A DNA stretch of 16,532 nucleotides. Origin: Saccoglossus kowalevskii (taxonomy: Eukaryota; Hemichordata; Enteropneusta; Harrimaniidae). The notes beneath the pieces were generated by a model. It ran no database searches. It was not told the DNA's origin and saw only the letters and a list, made by a program, of their open reading frames with translations. The stretch lies in the NCBI RefSeq assembly GCF_000003605.2, contig NW_003156246.1, forward strand, positions 120,912 to 137,443, given 5' to 3'. Of the stretch, positions 1 through 6,823 are shown piece after piece. Each line of letters begins with the position of its first letter. Position 1 is the stretch's first letter. Both the position numbers and the translations under genes were made by a program.

Positions 1-480
1 AACATCATAAACCCCCATAAGGGAGTCAGACCAGGTGCACGTGAAAGGTAAGCATCTGCTGCGGGCATGTCGAACCCGCCCTGATGTTCCAGTCATGTCA
101 GCGAAAAATGTCAAAACAAATTTACTAGACAAACAACCACACCAAACCACAAGGACAAACAGTTGTCTTGTATGATATTGGATAGTGGATCTGTTTTAAT
201 GATACGTGAATAATATTGCTCACTTCAAATTGACAAATATATACCACATTGTGTACAAACAATTTACGTAATGAGCAGTTTAGCTGTTATTGGATCCTAT
301 ACATAGGGTATTATATACTGTATATTTATAAACTGCTAAATTTATTTGCCAGATAAAAAAAAACAATTTTATTTCGAAATGCAGTATCATTACTGGTTAA
401 GAATATTTATGATAGTTGTGTATGGCACACACAGTAACATATCAAAGTAACACACACGTTTTAGTATTTCGATCTGAACA
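1..480. other. No gene seen; GC-richer repeat-like tail then AT-rich DNA
   Basis: Positions 20-105 are clearly richer in GC than the rest (for example CATCTGCTGCGGGCATGTCG) and resemble, from memory only, dispersed repeats seen in bivalve genomes; I cannot confirm this. From about 110 to 480 the sequence is plain AT-rich with no open frame, acceptor-donor pair or repeat that I can support. The next SLC36-like exon was looked for here on the minus strand and not found. Confidence 0.4.
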
Positions 481-509
481 GTAACTACCAGTATATGATA
501 ATCGGAAAT

Positions 510-943
510 CTGTAATTAGCGAAACAAGGGTCTTATACGTACACGTACAAACTGTATATTTACCTTTCAGTAGTGTATATAAGGACATTAAACATATTCA
601 ATAAATCATTCGTTTCGCTAATTACAGATAATTGGAAATATGTGTTATTATGTAAATTGTTGGCTTTAGTAGTCCAGTGTATACAACGGCATGGAACAAT
701 TGTCAAAAATAAAGGTGATGACACCGAAAGGAAGGTCCGTAAAGGAGGACAGCCCCATCCCTCGTCCTTGGTTGAACCAGAGAGCTCACCACACTGATGG
801 TCATAATAAAATTAATACGCCTTTTGGTACTCCTCGGAGCGTTGCACGTTGCATAGCTGGTTGCAATATTACTGTTAATTTAAAAATCATCCCCTTTATT
901 TTTTGACAACTGTTTCATGCCGTTGTATACACTACTGAAATGT
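510..943. repeat. Inverted fragments of the ~165-bp repeat
   Basis: Two nested inverted pairs. First, a perfect 16-base pair: CTGTAATTAGCGAAAC at 510-525 and its complement at 612-627. The stretch 510-580 as a whole is the reverse complement of a repeat unit at about 1260-1350, lacking some 20 internal bases. Second, 677-721 (starting GTGTATACAACGGCATGG) pairs with 887-932 with few mismatches and one extra base; similarity weakly extends to 664 and 943. The 165-base spacer 722-886 is GC-richer and not repeated elsewhere in the window. The two short open frames here are chance. Confidence 0.7.
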
Positions 944-1440
944 GAATGTACTGGTCATGTTTCGTCCAGTTACAGTTGTAAATAATATACGTGGAAGACC
1001 CCTGTTTCGCTGATTACAGATTTCTGAACATCCATAATTAGGGAAGCGAAACTAATTAAAGTCCCGATATTTTCGGCAAATGTTTTATCTAGTTACGACA
1101 CGACTGAAAGGTGAATTTACTGAATCAAGTTTCGACCGAAAGTTGTAAATATTGAACGTGTAGTAAGACTCTTGTTTTATTTATTATCTGTAATCAGCGA
1201 AATGAACCATTTACTGACAAATATTGTTATTTTCTGCAAATGTTTTATGTAATACCAGTATACACTACTGAAAAGTGAATATACAGGTCAAGTTTCGACC
1301 GACAGTTGTAAGTATTGTACGTTTAAGACCCTTGTTTCGCTGATTATGTATTTTTAATTATCTGTAAATATTGTACGTATATGACCCATTTCCACTGATT
1401 ATGTACTGATTTCATTATTTGTGTTATCCCCGTTTCGTTT
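887..1440 (+). repeat. Degenerate ~165-bp tandem repeat, about three copies
   Basis: The anchor ACTGAAA-GTGAAT recurs at 934, 1103 and 1267, spacing 169 and 164. Within each copy come, in order, a TTTCGTCC/TTTCGACCG block, a GTTGTAAATATTG-like block, AAGACCCTTGTTTCGCTGATTA and a CAAATGTTTTAT tail leading into the next copy. Copies differ by many substitutions and small gaps. Bivalves are known to carry ~160-bp satellites and pearl/Helitron-type elements with such tandem cores; whether this belongs to one of those families is untested. Noncoding. Confidence 0.75.
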
Positions 1441-2161
1441 CGTTTCTTCGATTACAGTAAGCCAAAATGTACCAATGACTCGTTAAATCTCGAAGGGCCT
1501 TTAAAAACTGTTTGTTCACTTTTTGGTGTGCATTGCTAATTACGGTGACAAAGCTGCCTTCTGCTTATCACAGTCCGTTGAGTGACTATGTGCTGAATGA
1601 GTTCGATTTTCTCGTTCAAGATTCTTTATTGATATTTCTGGATAGGTGCCAGTCACCCAATGTAATTTCAGCTGCTGAATAAGAGCCATGGTACAAACAA
1701 ATGGATCATCAGTTATATACATAAAACGTGGTTTGCACCAAATATTGGTGAATATCTTACAGTTTGATAAGAAACAATACTTTTATCATCATAGAATGTT
1801 AGTTCGTGAACTTTTTGGTTCAGAAAAACATATATTTAGCCACTTTCACAAATATTCTATCACAACACAAATGGAACCAGCTATATTAGGTTGTACAGGC
1901 TTGGTCGCCATCTTGGACGCCATCTTGGATTTGAAGGTCACCGCAATAACTCTTTTCGAGCACATCAACAAATTGTGGTATCTTATACCATAGATGTGCA
2001 AATAAACATAGTGAACTTAGTTTGTAGGCCGGGTACAATGGGAGTGCCTAGTATGTGGGATCAGACCTTCGCTGATAAGTATTTTAAGCTTTTATGATGC
2101 GGATCTATCGCTTTGTGTCAGTTTAATGTCTTTAAGAACGTCACATTGATCTCGGACTTAC
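1441..2161. other. 3'-ward intron of the SLC36-like gene; no exon seen
   Basis: This lies downstream of the exon 7 donor and is presumably part of a long intron. I searched the minus strand for the expected next exon (PLEN-type continuation of TM6-TM7) and saw none. It contains a 12-base direct duplication of CGCCATCTTG (1906-1915 and 1918-1927). The open frames of 60-101 codons here match no family I know and lack splice support. Confidence 0.5.
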
Positions 2162-2260
2162 CACTCCGATTCCTTCAAATGCAAATACTGCTGTACCAAA
2201 AAATATCGGGTAAGCGCTTATGCTCTTTGCAAGTGGTAGAGAACTCAGGTCCGTTTTTCC
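2162..2260 (-). CDS. SLC36-like gene, exon 7 (start of TM6)
   Basis: Encodes residues 233-265, 33 whole codons: [20 protein letters not shown] then [13 protein letters not shown]. It fits the family segment LPL---W--YP-FFGTA-FSFEGIGMV, where TM6 starts with the substrate-path FEGIG motif (residues 260-264). The donor GTG|GTAAGT is near-consensus. The acceptor is a tandem AG (TTTCAGAG): only the second AG keeps phase 0 with exon 6; the first would meet a TGA within six codons. The next exon, expected to encode a PLEN-like continuation, is not visible in the 2.1 kb to the left edge. Confidence 0.92.
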
Positions 2261-5200
2261 CTCTGAAATTCCGGAAATGAGATACTGGAAAAAAAATCAT
2301 CTCACTAAACATTTATGTTGACCATCGTTGTACTTTGGGGGGGGGGGGTATATTCATATCGTTGTCTACCTAATTACTGAGTTTCTTGATTCCAATAGGG
2401 CTATATCATAATATTTTGCACGGACAGGGTAATAAATTATGATAAAAAGGAATATCATACCTCATATGTAATGACTACTGCAATAACTATGAGAAGGTTG
2501 GCAACTGCTGAAAATATTGACAAGGTGTCCAAGTTTCTGATATAAGAAAGTAGTATAAATGCTATAGCAAGTATTGCCATAAATATTTGTATTACTGGAG
2601 TAGTTAGGGTGGAACTGTCTATATACCTGAAGAAAAAAAAAGAAAAAAATCAATATTTCTTCTTAGAAATCTAATTTTATTAAATATGTTTTATATGTTG
2701 TCATTGACATTTTTGGTTAAAAGAAGACTGAATATTTGATTTTGCACAAATATATGTTTTCAAAATGATTCTATCCATGACGGAATAAGTTTTAGTTTAA
2801 TATGGCATCAGAAAATAGATCAATTGCAACATGTTCGCGACAACTATAATTTGCAATGGACAATAAATGAAAACGGTGTTAGTATTAACTCTAAAACGTG
2901 GCGTTATACAGTAATACATCTTTACCTATTTGTTTTAATTTGTAAGTGTTATCATCGAGTGTCATTTACTGAATATTGATGACAATATGTACGATATGGA
3001 AAAAGGTGTAACATACGTTCTGTCGGACATTTAATATTAAATTAATAATCACCTGTTGGAAATTATCGGATATAAATATAAAGTAAATACAGCAAAAACC
3101 AAGTTGTGTCAAAACAAGGAAAGTGTTCACCACGTGCCTGCAAATAACATGATTAATGAGTCAGGTTCATGATACTAGCCCAAAATGGGTGACTATGATA
3201 GTATTCAGCTCTATTTAAGGTAAAGATTCAGTTTACTTGACAGGTATTTTAATTAGTTAATTAGGAAACCAAGATGACCTCCCTTGTCCACAAAACTACA
3301 TATTTCCGGAAAACTTATTGTATGTAATTTAATAAATTTTTATTATTTTTTTATGGACACTGTAGTTTGAAATATGCACAAAAATGTGCTTTTTTTTGGT
3401 CAAAAGTTATTTAAAAAAAATAGCTCCTAAACCATGCTTCTGTTTCCTGTCAAAATTGGTTTATGGGTACATCTGTTTACTATGAAGAAAGAGCCGTCTT
3501 GAAAACTGTCTACCAGTTGTCAATTTTGCAAGGCAGTAGCTCAAATTTCACTACTTCAAGTTTATGCATAAATTAACACCCAGGCTAGTTGTCTGTACGA
3601 TTGTTGTAACACTGTTTAATCAAAAACAATGCCCCGACGGTGTTTTAAAGATAAACACATTGTCAATCATTTGTGAACATTTCAAAACAAAAGGTCAAAG
3701 CGTCTAGGAGCTATTTTTTTTAAAGTTCAGGGATGTACACTAAAAAGAAACTGAGATAATTGCTAATTTGCATAACCATTCACTCAGTAAGAAGTTTGCT
3801 ATTGCTCATAATTAAAATGGCTGTAACAGTTCCAAATTTAAATGTATTATCGTTTTGTTAAAAGTTAAATATAGTGCATAATATGGAGATCTCGTCATTA
3901 CTTTTTTTCACCATGTTTCTTTTTGATTATTTATGTACAGCCATGCTAAATCTTGCTAAGCATTCAAAAAAGAGAATGTTTGTACCTGTTTTCTATATTT
4001 TAAAATCGTCTTTAGAGTATGTTCCACTATTCACAAATCTACAGTCTATAGCCAAGACTGTTTGGATAATAAAAAGCAAAAACACAAAAAAAATTCACTC
4101 CCAAGTGCCCACGAACCTGCATCTCTACCTTAAATGACGAGGTTCATTGGTGCATCCAATGTTATTAAGCACCAATTATTTTACTAATTGATATTGGACT
4201 GTTTGTATACTGTAAAGAATTCGAGTCGCATACGATATCAACATTTAAAAAAAAGTTCCGATCTATCCCCGAAGTTCAGCCAGAATATTTGCCACAATTA
4301 GCAAGAACGTATAGGGATGATATGATGGACAAATTCGTTTCTAACCTGCCTATATTCCCGTACGAGTTCAGTTTGGTATTGGAAGACTGTTGTATTGCAT
4401 CATGGGCTAGGCAGCCGTAGTCGAGAGCAGCACAACCGGTTCTGAAATATTTATAATATACAATTATTGCACAGATGAATCGTAACGCTGAAATGTGTGG
4501 TGACATCCATGGTGTCATATCGTGTCATACAAAGCGCTGCCTATGACAACGCTGACAACACGTGTGACAACGAAATTAATGAATAGACTCATATTTTATT
4601 AATTATGGCAATGAACCAATATTAAAAAGATGAATCAGTAAATTTTGTTTACGTGAGGACATCCCATCTATTACTTGATCTGGATATTCTAATAATATGC
4701 ACATTCAACATTGTTCGCATATTTAAAGCGGGAGAGTCGTCACCTGCGCGTCGGTCGATACTTTGAGGAATCCTCATAATTATCCGTAATAACCTCATAT
4801 TATCTCCAGTATTACCCGCGAATAATATATAATTAAGCGTCGTGGTATACAATATTGTTCGTTGGTTAAGAATGGGACCCAGGTTCAAAGTCACTTATTT
4901 TTAAAATAAATATGACATTTAACTATTATACATGTTACATTTATTTTGTTACAAAATGTATAAAAGCATATTCTTATTTTTCTTCAAAGCCTGAAATATT
5001 GAACAAAGGGCTATGTGTGTAAAGTATAAACGAGAAATCAAATTTTAAGTGTCGCATAGCTAGTGCATTCCTTCAGATCATTGTATAATTAAATAGTGAT
5101 CACTAATAGTTAAACATAAACGCAAACATCATTTATTATTTTTTAAACCCGGCCTCAAACATGAACCAGTAGTCAAATTATTTAGTTCACGAACGCCCAT

Positions 5201-6683
5201 ACTAAACATAATACCAATGTGACCTTACTAAATACTAGGAGTACACAATGCATTTGTCTCATAACTGTATGTCATACCTTTTGCAGAGGTTGTGACTGGA
5301 ATCCACCAATATCTGCATACAGTGTGTAGACACGATTCCTAACACAAGTAAAGAAAACGGTCCAAGCTGACGGAAACACAAATTGTAATCATATTACAAG
5401 ATTGTCTATATATATCTACTCACCGTCTACTAGCAGACACCAACAGTATAGAGTTGAGGTTGTAGTCATATTAACAATATTCAGATACATAATTAGAGAT
5501 CATTACTATAATATACACGACAATTTATACAAACTATCAGTAGTTAACTTTGTGATTACCAGAAGTCCAGCATGTTGTACAGTGAACGCCATTCCAAGAA
5601 ACCCAGGACCAATATTTGCTTTTAATATATGCATAAGTGTCTGCAGATTTCTGAAAAAAATTATCCGTTCATTCAAACATACTCATGTTATCATGCAATG
5701 TATTAATTATGTCGATTAGTATGTAGAAAAATATATAACTGACCAGGACCAACTCTACAGGTTTGGTTAATTTTATTTATACTCACATTTATATATTACA
5801 TATTTGTATTTTGTGTGTGTGTGTGTGTGTGTTTTGTAAAAATATTTTTCTTCATCTGTTTTGAAACCACTAAACGAATTGCGTCGATATTGAATACGTA
5901 GATTTTGTGTTTCTTTTTTAGTCAAATTTGTTTTCAGAAAAGGAAAAGTTTATTGATTATGGGTATTATTACATATCGGTTGCTTCGGATTCAATATATA
6001 TGCAAGTTTACACAATCATGGTTAATAGTTTTGAAGTAATTACATCAGAGTTTTGGCTAAAATCAAACATAAAGGTTAGCTTAAAATTACAAGAATTACA
6101 AGTTATCCTTTCTTAATGGAATAAAAAAAATCCACTCCTCATGGGGTGAATATACCAAAACATTTACCAGGCAGTCTGTCTGTATCTGTAGGGATTAAAC
6201 AAATAATGGCTAAAAATATAACAAAACAGTCAGATTAAATGATCATAGCTCAGAACCCCTCCACCCAATACCTATCAGAACAGTGCAAAGCTAACAGTTT
6301 ATGAAAACCTAATTAGGTCATTTAACAAGTTAATTGTTTACTTTATAGCAACAAGTCTACATGTCAATTATTTTGTGCGGATAATAATTTATAATAATAA
6401 ATTTTTTTTGGAAACCAAGTCAGCTTCGCGAGTGTAATGCATTTTTTTTAAAAATCTCAACAAAGACAGTCGATTAGTTGCCGTTTATGGTTTTCTCGGA
6501 AATAAAACCTTATCTAACCCTTGCTTATACGGATTGTGTATATCGATTCACACACTAAATAAATCACACTGAGAATAAAAATGAGAAAGATGCTTACGAA
6601 GTGAGGTTTGCAGTTATTGGTCCCGACTCCCTGTCATCTCTATGAAGTAGTATTGTTTCCTCGGGATCTGTATCGCGCGTCAT
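2162..6683 (-). CDS. SLC36-family proton-coupled amino acid transporter gene (spliced, 3' part outside window)
   Basis: Gene-level entry for a spliced gene read from 6683 down to 2162. Coding exons: 6598-6683, 5560-5650, 5278-5366, 4346-4441, 2970-3137, 2461-2626 and 2162-2260; every intron is GT-AG and every junction phase agrees. The joined product is 265 residues so far. It carries SLC36 landmarks: an [13 protein letters not shown]-like TM1, a GP...[10 protein letters not shown]2, [11 protein letters not shown] in TM3, [18 protein letters not shown] spanning TM4-TM5, and [13 protein letters not shown] at TM6. Known members (about 450-500 residues, 11 membrane segments) couple H+ to small neutral amino acid transport at the plasma membrane or lysosome, and some act in nutrient sensing upstream of mTORC1. 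The sequence does not tell which subtype this is (A1 to A4-like). The exon after 2162 was not found in 1-2161, so the gene most likely continues past the left edge. The family call is strong; substrate and membrane are inferred. Confidence 0.93.
2337..2348 (+). repeat. G12 homopolymer in intron 6
   Basis: Twelve consecutive G between exons 6 and 7 of the SLC36-like gene; on the transcribed strand it is a C12 tract about 75 bases upstream of the exon 7 acceptor. Length may be affected by sequencing error. Confidence 0.9.
2461..2626 (-). CDS. SLC36-like gene, exon 6 (TM4-TM5)
   Basis: One base completes Gln177, then residues 178-232 follow: [20 protein letters not shown], then TM4, then [19 protein letters not shown], then TM5 ending VVITYE. 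The IRNL-xLSIFS-xAN block between TM4 and TM5 is one of the most recognisable SLC36 signatures. The acceptor has a long T tract and CTTCAG (2627-2629 as CTG on the plus strand); the donor is TATGAG|GTATGA. The exon ends in phase 0. The longest open frame over this stretch on the same strand is in the wrong frame and is a shadow. Confidence 0.95.
2970..3137 (-). CDS. SLC36-like gene, exon 5 (TM3 and following loop)
   Basis: Encodes residues 122-176 plus two bases of Gln177. It begins [20 protein letters not shown] and continues [10 protein letters not shown], an excellent match to the TM3 motif TQLGFCCVYFVF-ADN-KQV. The acceptor is TTATTTGCAG. Two donors are possible. CAACAG|GTGATT at 3052/3053 looks usable but leaves phase 0, whereas the next exon needs a two-base lead, and the residues VI after NFQQ are themselves conserved. 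The donor at 2969/2970 (ATTCA|GTAAAT) keeps the frame open and restores phase, so I chose it. The added loop contains one Cys (163), where mammalian PAT1 has a disulfide cysteine, but is unusually hydrophobic. The upper boundary is firm; the lower is moderately supported. Confidence 0.85.
3410..3724. mobile_element. MITE-like inverted-repeat unit in intron 4 of the SLC36-like gene
   Basis: A perfect 20-base inverted repeat, TTTAAAAAAAATAGCTCCTA, at 3410-3429 and reversed at 3705-3724, bounding 315 bases with no coding potential. Next to the arms, GGTCAAAAG (3398-3406) and AAAGGTCAAAG (3692-3702) are similar but are direct rather than inverted. I see no clear target-site duplication beyond AT-rich flanks, and no transposase. 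A non-autonomous DNA element is the simplest reading; because part of each arm is an A8/T8 run, the informative part is the TAGCTCCTA plus its TTTAAA edge. Confidence 0.45.
4346..4441 (-). CDS. SLC36-like gene, exon 4 (TM2-TM3 loop)
   Basis: Encodes residues 90-120 ([16 protein letters not shown] then a polar stretch ending SYGNIG), after one base finishing Arg89 and before two bases of Arg121. The family signature is the DYG (residues 96-98), corresponding to the FVDYGDTV-type motif after TM2, and the NIGR that precedes TM3 where mammalian proteins have HWGR. The acceptor is ATATTTCAG and the donor GCAG|GTTAG, weaker at +3 to +6. The loop in between is poorly conserved in the family, so this exon rests on its phase fit and the two end motifs. 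Confidence 0.85.
5278..5366 (-). CDS. SLC36-like gene, exon 3 (TM2)
   Basis: Encodes residues 60-88 plus two bases of Arg89, reading [20 protein letters not shown] then VDSSHNLCK. This closely follows the SLC36 pattern GPISLL-IGIV--HCM-ILV-C-H-LC-R: the GP at the start of TM2, the HCM motif and the trailing basic LCKR. The acceptor is TTTCCGTCAG and the donor AAAAG|GTATGA. Phase 0 at its 5' end matches the phase 0 donor of exon 2, joining as HAGLL-LGPF with no gap, so no exon is missing in the 193-bp intron between them. Confidence 0.95.
5560..5650 (-). CDS. SLC36-like gene, exon 2 (TM1)
   Basis: Encodes residues 30-59 after one base completing Ser29. It reads [20 protein letters not shown] followed by [10 protein letters not shown]. 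This aligns with the SLC36 TM1 consensus LI/MH-LLKGNIGTGLLG-LPLA-KNAG. His36 sits where the conserved TM1 histidine, implicated in proton coupling in mammalian PAT1, is expected. The acceptor is a T-rich tract ending CAG (5651-5653 on the plus strand as CTG) and the donor is GTAATC (5554-5559). Odd features: the family KGNIGTG is KANIGPG here, and the usual Pro after LLG is absent (GFLGMA). A plus-strand open frame over this stretch is only a shadow. Confidence 0.92.
5812..5831 (+). repeat. (TG)10 microsatellite in intron 1
   Basis: Ten uninterrupted TG dinucleotides within the 947-base first coding intron of the SLC36-like gene. Confidence 0.95.
6598..6683 (-). CDS. SLC36-like gene, coding exon 1 (start codon, cytosolic N-terminus)
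   Basis: Encodes residues 1-28 plus two bases of codon 29, beginning [17 protein letters not shown] and ending ITANLT. The start is chosen because an in-frame TAA lies 24 bases upstream of the ATG (6708-6710) and the ATG has A at -3. The donor is a good GTAAGC (6592-6597). The two leftover bases TC join the first base A of the next exon to make Ser29, giving a smooth run into the TM1 sequence NLQTLMH. This hydrophilic, acidic N-terminal tail matches the non-conserved cytosolic leader of SLC36 proteins, which is of variable length. The exon itself has no family signature; the phase fit and position support it. A 5' UTR intron further upstream cannot be ruled out. Confidence 0.82.
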
Positions 6684-6762
6684 AGTGCAACACAGAAATG
6701 TCACATATTATTCGGCTATTATCAGAATTTTTAGACCCAACGATTGTATTGTAGAAAACACG

Positions 6763-6801
6763 CACACTGACAAAATGGTATCTGTTTGTGTACTATAAAT
6801 A
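6763..6801 (-). promoter_or_regulatory. Candidate TATA/initiator core promoter of the SLC36-like gene
   Basis: Reading the minus strand, TATTTATAG (6801-6793) is followed 33 bases later by TCAGTGTG, an initiator-like sequence whose A is at 6768. That spacing is right for a TATA-Inr pair and would give a 5' UTR of about 85 bases before the ATG at 6683. TATTTATA is a weaker TATA variant and AT-rich DNA produces such matches by chance, so this is a suggestion. Transcripts starting further upstream with a spliced 5' UTR would also fit. Confidence 0.35.
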
Positions 6802-6812
6802 ACTGAACAGAG

Positions 6813-6823
6813 AGTCACGTGGT
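6813..6823. promoter_or_regulatory. E-box / CLEAR-like site upstream of the SLC36-like gene
   Basis: GTCACGTGGT contains the palindromic CACGTG (6816-6821) and the TCACGTG core preferred by MiT/TFE factors. It lies about 50 bases upstream of the candidate start site. Mammalian lysosomal genes are controlled by TFEB through related CLEAR elements, and some SLC36 proteins are lysosomal. CACGTG also occurs elsewhere in this window (for example near 40, 3133, 7987, 9060 and 9821), so position rather than presence is the argument. Confidence 0.35.

Noticed and set aside
2462-2653. 63-codon minus-strand open frame
   Set aside because: Same strand as exon 6 but the wrong frame; the correct frame gives the IRNL-LSIFS transporter signature.
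3053-3137. Short form of exon 5 ending at the CAG|GTGATT donor
   Set aside because: Leaves the wrong phase for exon 6 and drops the conserved VI; kept only as an alternative.
4276-4518. 80-codon minus-strand frame as a stand-alone gene
   Set aside because: Only its middle (4346-4441) is real, as exon 4; the rest runs into introns on both sides.
4649-4894. 81-codon minus-strand frame as an extra transporter exon
   Set aside because: No SLC36 motif, and exons 3 and 4 already join in phase without it.
5402-5719. 105-codon plus-strand open frame
   Set aside because: Antisense shadow of SLC36-like exon 2 and its intron; the minus strand there has a clear family match with splice sites.
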